The position numbers were made by a program, and so were the translations under genes. The notes under the pieces were generated by a model. That model was not told where the DNA came from, made no database searches, and saw nothing but the letters and a program-made list of their open reading frames with translations. From Paracoccus marinaquae (GTDB lineage: Bacteria > Pseudomonadota > Alphaproteobacteria > Rhodobacterales > Rhodobacteraceae), in the NCBI RefSeq assembly GCF_018860165.1, contig NZ_JAHKNG010000008.1:52892-116891 (forward strand): 64,000 bases of DNA. The letters are read 5' to 3'. This document shows, piece after piece, positions 29,560 through 38,238 of this stretch (the stretch's first letter is position 1; each line of letters begins with the position of its first letter).

Positions 29560-30423
29560 CTATCCTCTCTTCCACCAGCCGAACCAGCGCTGGCGAATGT
29601 TCTGGGCGATGTCCATCAATGACCTGCGGACGTCGCCACGGTTCAGGACCACGGCGACCAGCCGGGTTCTGCCGCTTAACATTTCCTCGGCCGCACGGAT
29701 CTGCGCGGCGGTGTTCATGGTGCCGTCGGTGACCAGCAGGACACCGTCCAGTTGCGGCAGGAACGACAAGGTGTCGTCGCGCCCCAGGATCGGCGGCAGG
29801 TCGTAGATCTCGACCGTCGGCGTGAATGTCTGGCGCAACTCCCGCAGGGCGGCCCCGGTGCGGACGTCCTGAAGAATTTCGGCGCTGCCCTCCGAGGGCT
29901 GCGTGTTCAGCAACAGCGCCAGATTCTGACCGTAGCGGCGCAGGTGATCGGCCGCCGGTTGCGCGCCGGTCAGGATCTCGGACAGTGGTGCCGGGGCATT
30001 GGCGCCGAACAGCCGGGCAAGTCCCGGGCGGCGCAGGTTCATGTCGGCCAGCAGGACGCGGGTATCCGCCCGCCGCGCCATGGCCAGCGCCAGATTGGCC
30101 GCGACGAACGAGGTGCCGGCGCCCGGGGTCGGCGCCGAAACGCCAAGCCGCAGGATGCCATGTTCCTCCATGACCCCCGACAGCAGCGTGCGCAGCAGGT
30201 CGAAACGGCTGGTGATGTCGTCGTCGCGGCTGACGGCAAACAGCTTGTGGCGCCGCATCGTCGCCGCATCGCCACGCAGGGCCTTGATTTCGGACCAGGC
30301 CTGCGCCGGCCCGGCTGTCGACACATCACTGCTGCCGCGATCCAGCCGAAGCCGCGCGACCTTGTTTTGCGCCCGGGGCGCGGGCGCGTTTGTCAGCGCC
30401 GATTGGGGCGTCTCAGAATTCAT
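29560..30423 (-). CDS. BY-kinase-like ATPase (CpsD/CapB family) with degenerate P-loop
   Basis: This 287-aa protein has the fold of bacterial tyrosine autokinases that pair with Wzz proteins, with a Walker A-like loop near residues 98-106, Walker A' near 123-133 and Walker B-like IYDLPPILG further on. Key residues are altered: the Walker A lysine expected in GEGKS is replaced (PGAGTSF, Thr104), and Walker A' reads DMNLRRP instead of DxDxRRP. The C-terminus (FGWWKRG) has no tyrosine cluster. It therefore may not autophosphorylate and may serve as a structural or regulatory partner. It is the first gene of a two-gene minus-strand unit with the Wzz-like gene. Confidence 0.8.
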   Translation of the reverse strand: MNSETPQSALTNAPAPRAQNKVARLRLDRGSSDVSTAGPAQAWSEIKALRGDAATMRRHKLFAVSRDDDITSRFDLLRTLLSGVMEEHGILRLGVSAPTPGAGTSFVAANLALAMARRADTRVLLADMNLRRPGLARLFGANAPAPLSEILTGAQPAADHLRRYGQNLALLLNTQPSEGSAEILQDVRTGAALRELRQTFTPTVEIYDLPPILGRDDTLSFLPQLDGVLLVTDGTMNTAAQIRAAEEMLSGRTRLVAVVLNRGDVRRSLMDIAQNIRQRWFGWWKRG

Positions 30424-30576
30424 TACTCACTACCCAATCCATACCATTGAAACGCAGTCTGGACTAAACATGGCTTGCCTAACAGATCCTGTCTGGGAAT
30501 CAATTTATACAATAGAACAAGTATGGTGTCCTTTTTCGCAATGTTAAGGCGTTGCGAGGTGCGAGGTAAGCGGATC

Positions 30577-31593
30577 GTGACGACGAAGAAGGGGGCAGCC
30601 AGGCCCAGGATCATTGTCGGCGCGACCGATGCGGTGGCCATCGGACGCAACGAGGGGCAGCGGCTGGTGGATTGCCTCGCGTCGCTGAACCGGGCCGGGA
30701 TGCGGCGGATCGTCTATGTGGACAGCGGCTCGAGCGATGGCAGCACCCTGGCGGCCGAGGCCGCCGGTGCCCAGGTGATCGCGCTGGACATGGATCGTCC
30801 CTTCACCGCGGCACGCGCGCGCAATGCCGGCCTGGCGGCGATCCTGGCGCGGGACAGGGTTCCCGAATATGTGCATTTCATCGACGGAGATTGCGTGCTG
30901 CAACCCGATTGGCTGGCCCTGGCCCGCGGCTTTCTGGACAGCCATACCGAGGCGGTGGTGGCCTGCGGGCGCCGGCGGGAACGCCATCCGCAGGTCTCGG
31001 TCTTCAACCGTCTTTGCGATGTCGAGTGGAACACGCCGGCAGGGCAGGCATTGGCCTGCGGCGGCGATGCGCTGATGCGGGTGACGGCTTTGGAGGCCGT
31101 AGGCGGTTACCGCGAGGATCTGATCGCCGGAGAAGAACCGGAGCTGTGCCTGCGCCTGCGCCGCGCGGGTGGGCAGGTCTGGCGGCTGGAGGGTGAGATG
31201 ACCCTGCATGACGCCGCGATGACGCGCCTGTCGCAATGGTGGCGGCGAACCAGACGGGCGGGGTATGCCTTTGCCGAAGGGGCCGCGTTGCACGGGGCAC
31301 CGCCGGATCGCCACTGGGTGGCGGAAACGCGGCGGGCGCTGATCTGGGGCGCGCTGCTGCCGCTGGTGATCCTGCTGGCGCTGTTTGTCTCGCCGCCGCT
31401 GGCGCTGTTGCTGGTGCTGGCCTATCCGGCACAGGTCCTGCGTCTGGCGGCGCGGCGCGGTCTGTCGCAACGCCTGTCATGGGAGGTCGCGGGCTTCACC
31501 GTTCTGGGCAAGTTTGCCGAGGCGCAGGGGGTGATCTCGTACTGGCTGAACCGGTTGCGCGGCCGGCGGGGCGGGCTGATCGAATACAAGTGA
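30577..31593 (+). CDS. Family 2 glycosyltransferase
   Basis: This about 338-aa protein has a GT-A fold family 2 domain. The N-terminal VAIGRNEGQRLVDCLASL and VDSGSSDGS motifs bind the sugar nucleotide, and the DXD-like metal site is in FIDGDCVLQP near residue 105. EEPELCLRLRRAG matches the catalytic ED region. Two hydrophobic helices near the C-terminus suggest membrane association. It probably adds a sugar to the lipid-linked repeat unit. The start is uncertain: a GTG with AGGT upstream is used, while ATGs at 30523 and 30541 are alternatives. Divergent from the BY-kinase-like gene. Confidence 0.85.
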   Translation: MTTKKGAARPRIIVGATDAVAIGRNEGQRLVDCLASLNRAGMRRIVYVDSGSSDGSTLAAEAAGAQVIALDMDRPFTAARARNAGLAAILARDRVPEYVHFIDGDCVLQPDWLALARGFLDSHTEAVVACGRRRERHPQVSVFNRLCDVEWNTPAGQALACGGDALMRVTALEAVGGYREDLIAGEEPELCLRLRRAGGQVWRLEGEMTLHDAAMTRLSQWWRRTRRAGYAFAEGAALHGAPPDRHWVAETRRALIWGALLPLVILLALFVSPPLALLLVLAYPAQVLRLAARRGLSQRLSWEVAGFTVLGKFAEAQGVISYWLNRLRGRRGGLIEYK

Positions 31594-31595
31594 GG

Positions 31596-32351
31596 CTATT
31601 TTCCGGGCCGCTGGCGCAGCGCGTTGACGGCTTCGCCCGGCAGGATCACGGCGCAGCGGGCATAGCGTGGCAGCAACCGGCGCGGTGCCGACAGCATCCG
31701 CCAGACCCATTCCATCGCGATCCTGCGCACCCAGATCGGCGCTCGGCGCTGGTTCCCGGCAAGGAAGTCCAGCCCTGCGCCGACCGAGACGAAGCCGACC
31801 GATGGCGCGTCGCGCCGGCCCCGTGCCGCCAGGCATTCCTGCTTTGGGGCGCCGAGGGCGACGAAACACAGCCTTGCGCCGCTGCCCTCGACCTGATGCA
31901 GCAACGCGCCGGCGTCTTCGGAGCCGGGCTCGAACCCCATCGGCGGGGCGATACGCAGGACGATCCGCGCCTTCGGCACCTCCTGCATGATCCGATCGGC
32001 GGCAGCAGCGAGCGCGGTATCGGTGCTGCCGATCAGGGCGATGGGCCGGGCCTCCTCTGCGGCCAGCCGCGCCAGCGGGATGACCAGATCCGATCCGGGC
32101 ACCAGGGCCACCGGCTGCCGGGCCAGACGCGACAACCAGACGATCGGATTGCCGTCCGCAACCACCAGATCCTGCGCCGCATAAGCGTCGCGAAAGGCGG
32201 CGTCGCTGCGCAGTTTCACCAGATGATCCAGATTGATCGTGGCAAGCGCGAACCCCTCGCCGGCGCGGAAGCGGCGGGCAAGTTCGGCCATCAGGGCCGG
32301 TCGGTCGGGGATGTTCACGCGGATCGTGCGGTCGCTGTAGGTGAAATGCAT
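31596..32351 (-). CDS. WecG/TagA/CpsF-family glycosyltransferase
   Basis: This 251-aa cytosolic enzyme belongs to glycosyltransferase family 26 (WecG/TagA/CpsF). Recognisable segments are FALATINLDHLVKLRSD, VVADGNPIVWLSRL, IALIGSTDTAL and the C-terminal FVALGAPKQECLAARGR with FVSVGAGLDFLAG. Family members transfer N-acetylmannosamine-type or related sugars to lipid-linked intermediates. It is convergent with the GT2 gene (two bases between stops) and divergent from the Wzy-like gene. Confidence 0.9.
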   Translation of the reverse strand: MHFTYSDRTIRVNIPDRPALMAELARRFRAGEGFALATINLDHLVKLRSDAAFRDAYAAQDLVVADGNPIVWLSRLARQPVALVPGSDLVIPLARLAAEEARPIALIGSTDTALAAAADRIMQEVPKARIVLRIAPPMGFEPGSEDAGALLHQVEGSGARLCFVALGAPKQECLAARGRRDAPSVGFVSVGAGLDFLAGNQRRAPIWVRRIAMEWVWRMLSAPRRLLPRYARCAVILPGEAVNALRQRPGK

Positions 32352-32514
32352 CCTGAGTGCCGTCTTGGGGCGCCGCGTCCCGAGGGTCTGCCGGCAGTCA
32401 TGCCGTTATCTGGCATTTTTGATCGAACGGGGCAATCGTCGGCGCTTTGTTGCCGGCCGGCTTTGTGTTAGTACTGCCCGGGTTACGAGTTCTGGTTCCC
32501 TTCGATCTGGTCCG

Positions 32515-33966
32515 ATGCCCAATAGTCTCGCCTATCTGATGCTGACCCTCTGGCCCGCCGTCACGCTGGCCATGTATCTCTGGATGCCGCCGCGCTCGGC
32601 CGTCATCTGGTCCATTCTGGCAGGCTATATGTTGCTGCCGGCGGCAACCACGCTGGACCTGCCGGGATTGCCCGGCCTCAACAAGTACAGCATCCCCTCG
32701 CTTTTCGGCTATGTTTACGCGTCCCTGATCCTCGGCCGGATCATTCCGCTGTTTCCGGAGACCAGACTGGGCCGTATCTTCTGCGTGATGCTGTTGCTGG
32801 CGCCGTTTCTGACCGTCGCCACGAATCGCGATCTGATCTTCGTCACCCGCGACAATGTTCTGCCCGCGCTGCGCCTCTACGACGCGGTTTCGGTGCTGCT
32901 CGGACAGTTGGGAACATTGTGCATCTGGGCGCTGGCGCGCGACATCCTGTCCGATGCCAGGGCGTTGCGGCAGGTGGTGACGGCGATTGTGGTCGCCTTC
33001 CTGTGGTACTCGGTGCCAATGCTTTATGAAGTGCGGATGTCGCCGCAACTGCACATCATGATCTACGGGTTCTTCCAGCACGACTTCATGCAGATGATGA
33101 GGCAGGGTGGATTCCGGCCGATCGTGTTCCTGGAACATGGGCTGCTGGTCGCGATCCTGACCGCGATGTCGGCCATGCTGGCCGTGGTTCTCGCGCGCAG
33201 TGCGCCCCGAGAAGATGCGAATCGCTGGTATCTTGCGGCGGCGTATCTGCTGGTGGTCCTCGTCCTTTGCAAGAGCATGGCGGCGCTGGTTTACGCAATC
33301 TTCCTCATGCCGATGCTGCTGATCCTCAGCCCGCGCAGGCTGATGCAGATCGCGATGGGGATGGGGGTCGTGATCCTCAGCTATCCGATCTTGCGCACGC
33401 TGGATGTCATCCCGACTGACTGGATGGCCGAAATGGCCGGGCGTATGTCCGCGGACCGTGCGCAGTCGCTGCAGTTCCGTTTCGACAATGAAGATGCATT
33501 GCTGGCCCATGCGATGCAACGACCCCTGTTCGGATGGGGGGGGTGGGCGCGTGCCGTCGTCCATGATCCGGTAACGGGCCAGGATATCTCGGTTGCCGAT
33601 GGTCTGTGGGTGATTTCCATGGGATACGGCGGGTTCTTCAGCTTTATCGCCCAGTTCGGACTTCTTCTGCTGCCCGTGTTCCTTCTTGGACGTGCCCACC
33701 GCGCCGCCGGACGCGAAGTTGGCATTCTCGCCGCTGGCGTCTCGCTCGTGCTGGCGCTGAACATGGTCGATCTGCTGCCCAATGCGAGCATTACGCCGGT
33801 GACATGGCTGATTTCGGGCTCGCTTCTCGGCTATCTCGAGGCCCTGCGGCGTGCTGCCCCCGATGCAGATCAGGCGCAGGCGGGATCGGTGCCGGTCGCG
33901 CGCAAGCGGGCCGCCTTTGCCGGGCTGGTCGGGGTGCCCTCGCATGGCCCGCGCAGCCTGCTTTAG
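32515..33966 (+). CDS. Wzy/O-antigen-ligase-like membrane protein
   Basis: This 483-aa polytopic membrane protein has about eleven hydrophobic helices. A large loop between late helices contains PLFGWGGWARAVVHDPVTG, which resembles the conserved GxGxG-type loop of O-antigen ligase/polymerase proteins. In this setting it most likely polymerises the repeat unit on undecaprenyl diphosphate in the periplasm. The N-terminal ATG is at 32515; the open frame extends upstream to 32341 across the wecG-like gene control region and is not used. The C-terminal 30 residues are cytosolic and basic. Confidence 0.75.
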   Translation: MPNSLAYLMLTLWPAVTLAMYLWMPPRSAVIWSILAGYMLLPAATTLDLPGLPGLNKYSIPSLFGYVYASLILGRIIPLFPETRLGRIFCVMLLLAPFLTVATNRDLIFVTRDNVLPALRLYDAVSVLLGQLGTLCIWALARDILSDARALRQVVTAIVVAFLWYSVPMLYEVRMSPQLHIMIYGFFQHDFMQMMRQGGFRPIVFLEHGLLVAILTAMSAMLAVVLARSAPREDANRWYLAAAYLLVVLVLCKSMAALVYAIFLMPMLLILSPRRLMQIAMGMGVVILSYPILRTLDVIPTDWMAEMAGRMSADRAQSLQFRFDNEDALLAHAMQRPLFGWGGWARAVVHDPVTGQDISVADGLWVISMGYGGFFSFIAQFGLLLLPVFLLGRAHRAAGREVGILAAGVSLVLALNMVDLLPNASITPVTWLISGSLLGYLEALRRAAPDADQAQAGSVPVARKRAAFAGLVGVPSHGPRSLL

Positions 33967-34117
33967 CTGCCGTCGGGCGAGGCCGCCCACAGGACACGTC
34001 CTCCTCGGGAAGGTCGATGGGCAGGATCGCCCAGACGGGTCAGCGACGGAAGGTGGCCCCTGCCGCAGTCGATGATGCCGCTTGAGCGTGTCATGGCTTT
34101 GTCATAACCAGTCGATC

Positions 34118-34942
34118 ATGCGTATTCTTTTCCTTGGCGATGTCATGGGCCGGGCCGGGCGCCGGGCGATCAGCGAGGGGCTGACCCCGCTGCGCGAGCG
34201 GCTGAAGGCTGACTTCGTTGCCGTCAATGCCGAAAATGCCAGTGGCGGGCGCGGCATTACCGCGGGCCACGCGCAATTGCTGCTGGCGTCGGGTGCGGAC
34301 TGCCTGACGCTGGGGGATCATGCCTTCGACCAGAAGGACATGCTGAGCTTCATCGAGAAGGAACCGCGCATCATCCGCCCGCTGAACTTTGCCAAGGAGG
34401 CGCCTGGACGCGGGGCGGGCGTGTTCAGCGACCGGCGCGGCCGCAAGATCCTGGTGACGCAGGCACTGGGGCAGGTCTTCATGTCGCGGCCCTATGACGA
34501 TCCCTTCTCGGCGCTGGACGCGGTCCTGCGCGCCCATCCGCCCGGCGGCATGGTGCAGGCCGCGCTGGTCGACATCCATGCCGAGGCAACCAGCGAGAAG
34601 ATGGCGGTCGGGCATTTCTGCGACGGCCGCGCCAGCCTGGTGGTGGGCACCCATACCCATGTGCCGACGGGCGACGCCCAGATCCTGTCGCGCGGCACCG
34701 CCTATCTCAGCGATGCAGGCATGTGCGGCGACTATGACAGCGTCATCGGCATGGACAAGGCCGAGCCGCTGCGCCGCTTCATCACCGGCATGATCCGTGA
34801 TCGCTTTACCCCGGCCGAGGGCGAGGCGACGCTGTGCGGCGTCCTGGTGGAAACCGACGACCGGACCGGTCTGGCCCGCCGCATCGAGCCGCTGCGTGAA
34901 GGCGGGCGTCTGGCGCCCACGCATCCCTCCGCCGCGGGCTAG
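34118..34942 (+). CDS. YmdB-family metallophosphoesterase
   Basis: This 274-aa protein is a calcineurin-like phosphoesterase of the YmdB/TIGR00282 family. The metal ligands are visible in FLGDVMGRAGRRA near residue 5, VNAENASGGRG near 37, LGDHAFDQ near 64 and the late GTHTHVPTGD. Bacillus YmdB hydrolyses 2',3'-cyclic nucleotides and affects biofilm gene expression; whether that holds here is not known. The ATG at 34118 directly begins the conserved MRILFLGD; an upstream TTG is unlikely. Confidence 0.9.
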   Translation: MRILFLGDVMGRAGRRAISEGLTPLRERLKADFVAVNAENASGGRGITAGHAQLLLASGADCLTLGDHAFDQKDMLSFIEKEPRIIRPLNFAKEAPGRGAGVFSDRRGRKILVTQALGQVFMSRPYDDPFSALDAVLRAHPPGGMVQAALVDIHAEATSEKMAVGHFCDGRASLVVGTHTHVPTGDAQILSRGTAYLSDAGMCGDYDSVIGMDKAEPLRRFITGMIRDRFTPAEGEATLCGVLVETDDRTGLARRIEPLREGGRLAPTHPSAAG

Positions 34943-35033
34943 CGCAGAGGCCATCATGTCGCCTTGCAGCATCCGCCGGAATCTGTGCAAGATGTGCGGC
35001 GGGCCGCCCGGCGGTCGGAAACGCGAGATGTGA

Positions 35034-36812
35034 ATGTTCGGAATTGAACTGACCGGAACCCTGTCGGCGGTTACGACGATCTTCATCATCATCGGCATGC
35101 TGACCCTGTTCATCCGCGAGACCTATCCGCCCGAGGTCACCGCGATCCTGGGCGCGGTGGTCCTGCTGCTTCTGGGCATTCTGGATGTCGGGCATGTCAC
35201 CGGAGTGCTGGCGAACCCGGCGCCCTGGACCATCGCCTTCATGTTCATCATCGTCGGCGGGCTGGTGCGGACCGGGGCGCTGGACTGGATCGGTCAGCGC
35301 GCCGCCCGGCATGCGGGCACCCACCCGATGGCGACGCTGGGGCTGGTCTCCTGCGTCGTTTGCGCCATGTCGGCCTTCGTGAACAACACGCCGCTTGTCG
35401 TGGTGATGATGCCGATCTTCATGCAGCTTGCCAAGGAAATGGGAACTTCCGCCTCCAAACTTCTGATCCCATTGTCTTATCTGTCTATCCTCGGCGGCAC
35501 CATGACGATGATTGGCACCTCGACCAACCTGCTGGTGGACGGCGTTGCACGCAGTGCGGGGCTGGAGCCCTTCACCATTTTCGAGATCACCCCGGTCGGG
35601 CTGCCGATGGCCGTCGTGGGCGTCATCTATCTGCTGGTCTTCGCGCCCAGGCTGCTGCCCGACCGGGATTCGATGTCGCAACTGATGTCCGGCCGCTCGA
35701 AGATGCGCTTCTTCACCGAGGTCGCGGTTCCCGAAGAATCGTCGCTGATCGGCAAGGCGCTGGATGAGGTCGACATCTTCGCCCGCGATTCGGCCCGCGT
35801 CATCGACGTTCTGCGCGGCGACGCCTCGCTGCGCCGGGATCTGGCCGCGGTGCGGCTGGAGGCCGGCGACCGGGTGGTTCTGCGCACGCCCATGTCCGAG
35901 GTTCTGGGGCTGCAGAGCCACAAGGAACTGCGCATGGTCGACAAGCTGAGCTCGGTCCAGACCTCGACGGTCGAGGTTCTGATCTCGCCGGGGTGCCACA
36001 TGATCGGGCGCAGCCTCGGTTCGATGCGACTGCGGCGGCGCTATGGCGTCTATGTGCTGGCGGCGCATCGCAAGAACCAGAATATCGGCCGGCAGCTGGA
36101 CGATCTGGTCGTGCGCGTCGGCGACACGCTGCTGCTGGAGGGGGCGCCCGCCGATATCCAGCGTCTGGCCAGCGACATGGAGATGGTCGAGGTAAACGCG
36201 CCGTCGGATCGTGCCTATCGCCGCAAGCACGCGCCGATCGTCGTGGCGACGCTGGTCGCCGTGGTGATCCTGTCGGCCTTCGAGGTGGCGCCGATCCTGC
36301 TGCTGGCCTTCATCGGTGTCGCGGTGGTTCTGGGAACGCGCTGCATCGATGCCGACGAGGCGCTTGGCTTTGTCGATGGCCGGCTGATGGCGCTGATCTT
36401 TGCCATGCTTGCGGTCGGCGCAGGGCTGGAAAACTCCGGCGCGGTCGAGTTGATCGTGACCCAGATCGCACCCTCTCTGGCCGAGGTGCCGAACTGGGCG
36501 CTGGTGCTGTCGGTCTATCTGCTGGCCATGGTGCTGACCGAGACGGTGACCAACAATGCCGTCGCGGTCATCGTCACGCCGGTCGCCATTTCGCTGGGCA
36601 ACCAGCTCGGCGTCGATCCGCGCCCGCTGGTGATCGCGGTGATGATGGGGGCCTCGGCCAGTTTTGCGACGCCCATCGGCTATCAGACCAATACGCTGGT
36701 CTATGGTCCGGGCGGATACCGCTTTGCCGATTTCATCCGCGTCGGGCTGCCGCTGAACTTTCTCATGGCGGTGACCGCATCGACGGTCATCCCGATCGTC
36801 TGGCCGCTCTGA
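35034..36812 (+). CDS. SLC13-family permease with RCK_C (TrkA-C) domains
   Basis: This 592-aa inner-membrane transporter belongs to the divalent anion:sodium symporter superfamily. The first transmembrane half contains SAFVNNTPLVVVMMP, and the second half contains TETVTNNAVAVIVTP and FATPIGYQTNTLVYGPGGY, the paired hairpin motifs of the family. Two TrkA-C/RCK_C domains lie between the halves (about residues 220-385), a layout often annotated as sulfate or dicarboxylate permease. The transported anion is unknown. Only a weak ribosome site is seen at the start. Confidence 0.88.
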   Translation: MFGIELTGTLSAVTTIFIIIGMLTLFIRETYPPEVTAILGAVVLLLLGILDVGHVTGVLANPAPWTIAFMFIIVGGLVRTGALDWIGQRAARHAGTHPMATLGLVSCVVCAMSAFVNNTPLVVVMMPIFMQLAKEMGTSASKLLIPLSYLSILGGTMTMIGTSTNLLVDGVARSAGLEPFTIFEITPVGLPMAVVGVIYLLVFAPRLLPDRDSMSQLMSGRSKMRFFTEVAVPEESSLIGKALDEVDIFARDSARVIDVLRGDASLRRDLAAVRLEAGDRVVLRTPMSEVLGLQSHKELRMVDKLSSVQTSTVEVLISPGCHMIGRSLGSMRLRRRYGVYVLAAHRKNQNIGRQLDDLVVRVGDTLLLEGAPADIQRLASDMEMVEVNAPSDRAYRRKHAPIVVATLVAVVILSAFEVAPILLLAFIGVAVVLGTRCIDADEALGFVDGRLMALIFAMLAVGAGLENSGAVELIVTQIAPSLAEVPNWALVLSVYLLAMVLTETVTNNAVAVIVTPVAISLGNQLGVDPRPLVIAVMMGASASFATPIGYQTNTLVYGPGGYRFADFIRVGLPLNFLMAVTASTVIPIVWPL

Positions 36813-36903
36813 GAGCCGGGGCGCGGTGCGGGTTGAGTCCCGTGCAATGCCGCTATGCAGCATGCAGCCTTGCGGTTTTGCTGCGACTGCACAATATCTG
36901 GTG

Positions 36904-36930
36904 GCAGGGAGGGAACAGCTTTGTCCCTGC
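36904..36930 (+). promoter_or_regulatory. Hairpin in the leader of the DUF1127 gene
   Basis: GCAGGGA (36904-36910) can pair with TCCCTGC (36924-36930), leaving a 13-base loop. It ends just before the AAAGGAG ribosome site of the DUF1127 gene. It may protect or regulate the leader. A possible promoter (TTGCGG, 16 bases, CAATAT) lies directly upstream at 36870-36897. Confidence 0.35.
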
Positions 36931-36944
36931 AAAGGAGTTTCCAG

Positions 36945-37166
36945 ATGATTGTGATCCCCGCCAACCCCGACAAGCCCCGCCTTCGCCTTGGTGCTGCTCT
37001 GGCCGCGCCCTTCGTGGCGATCGGAAAGTTTCTGGTCAGCATGGCGGAAGCCGGCCCGCAGATGCGCGCGATCGAGCGGCTGAACCGGATCAGCGATGCC
37101 GATCTGGCCGCCCGCGGGCTGACCCGCGACGGCGAGATTCGCCGCATCCTCCGCGTCGGAGCCTGA
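36945..37166 (+). CDS. DUF1127-domain small protein
   Basis: This 73-aa protein ends in a DUF1127 domain (ERLNRISDADLAARGLTRDGEIRRIL), an Arg-rich helix pair. The N-terminal part is hydrophobic/basic. Some alphaproteobacterial DUF1127 proteins bind RNA and affect phosphate or stress responses, but this one cannot be assigned. AAAGGAG is ideally spaced from the ATG. It stands alone, with a leader hairpin upstream and a strong terminator 37 bases downstream, so it is probably a highly expressed single-gene transcript. Confidence 0.88.
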   Translation: MIVIPANPDKPRLRLGAALAAPFVAIGKFLVSMAEAGPQMRAIERLNRISDADLAARGLTRDGEIRRILRVGA

Positions 37167-37202
37167 TGGGCGGCCTTTCCTCGACAGATCGACGGATGAT
37201 CC

Positions 37203-37232
37203 GCGCCGGCCCTGGGCCGGCGCTTTCGTTTT
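37203..37232 (+). terminator. Rho-independent terminator after the DUF1127 gene
   Basis: GCGCCGGCC and GGCCGGCGC form a perfect 9-bp stem around CTG, followed by TTTCGTTTT. Confidence 0.88.
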
Positions 37233-37415
37233 CCCGCCAGCACCCGCAATCGCTCGGCCAGGCGGATGCCGGCCGGTTCGTCTTTCCGGGCGCGGATCGC
37301 GGGGGCTCGGGGCCTCGACGCCGGCGATCTGTTCGGGTTCAGCTTGCGATGGGGCGCGGGGCTGGACTAAAAGCGCCCGAATCCGGATTTCAAGACACGC
37401 GAAGGACGACCGATC

Positions 37416-38159
37416 ATGGCAGGCCATTCCAAATGGGCCAATATCCAGCATCGCAAGGGCCGGCAGGATGCCGCGCGCTCGAAACTGTTCTCGAAGCTGG
37501 CGAAGGAAATCACCGTTGCCGCCAAGATGGGCGATCCCGATCCCGAAAAGAACCCGCGCCTGCGGCTGGCGGTGAAGGAAGCCAAGGCGAAATCGGTGCC
37601 GAAGGACGTGATCGACCGCGCGATCAAGAAGTCGCTGGGCGGGGATGCCGAGAATTACGAGGAAATCCGCTATGAGGGCTATGGCCCGAACGGCATCGCG
37701 CTGGTGGTCGAGGCGATGACCGACAACCGCAACCGCACCGCCTCGAACGTGCGCAGCTATTTCACCAAGTCGGGCGGCGATCTGGGTCAGACCGGCTCGG
37801 TCGCCTTCATGTTCGACCGGGTCGGCGAGATCATGTACCCGGCCTCGGCGGGCGATGCCGACACGGTGATGATGGCGGCGATCGAGGCCGGCGCCGATGA
37901 TGTCGAGAGCGACGAGGAAGGCCACTGGATCTATTGCGCCGATACCGCGCTGAACGAGGTGTCGAATGCGCTGGAGGCGGCCCTGGGTGAATCCGAGACC
38001 GCCAAGCTGATCTGGAAGCCGCAGGCACCGACCGAGATCGCCGATCTGGACACGGCGCAGAAGCTGATGAAGCTGATCGATACGCTGGAAGACGATGACG
38101 ACGTGCAGAACGTCACCGGCAATTTCGACCTGTCCGAGGAGGTGGCCGCGCAACTGTAA
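37416..38159 (+). CDS. YebC/PmpR-family regulator
   Basis: This 247-aa protein belongs to the YebC/TACO1 family. The start [20 protein letters not shown] is diagnostic, followed by [29 protein letters not shown] and the late LWKPQ-like/[13 protein letters not shown] segment. Members were described as DNA-binding regulators; newer work links some of them to easing ribosome stalling at proline stretches. GAAGGA upstream fits the start. ruvC, often a neighbour, is not present here. Confidence 0.95.
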   Translation: MAGHSKWANIQHRKGRQDAARSKLFSKLAKEITVAAKMGDPDPEKNPRLRLAVKEAKAKSVPKDVIDRAIKKSLGGDAENYEEIRYEGYGPNGIALVVEAMTDNRNRTASNVRSYFTKSGGDLGQTGSVAFMFDRVGEIMYPASAGDADTVMMAAIEAGADDVESDEEGHWIYCADTALNEVSNALEAALGESETAKLIWKPQAPTEIADLDTAQKLMKLIDTLEDDDDVQNVTGNFDLSEEVAAQL

Positions 38160-38187
38160 GTCGCGCGGCGCCTTGCCGGGGGCGATG

Positions 38188-38227
38188 GCCGGGGCGCTGC
38201 CCCGGACCCCGGGATATTTCCGTTCAG
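38188..38227 (-). repeat. Dispersed palindromic repeat, copy A
   Basis: On the minus strand this reads CTGAACGGAAATATCCCGGG, then GTCCGGGGCAGCGCCCCGGC. It contains a strong hairpin (CCGGGGC/GCCCCGG) after an AAATATCC-CGGGGTCC lead. The same arrangement occurs at 43911-43954. Both copies lie between convergent genes, so they may act as bidirectional terminators. Confidence 0.65.
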
Positions 38228-38238
38228 GAGATGATCCG

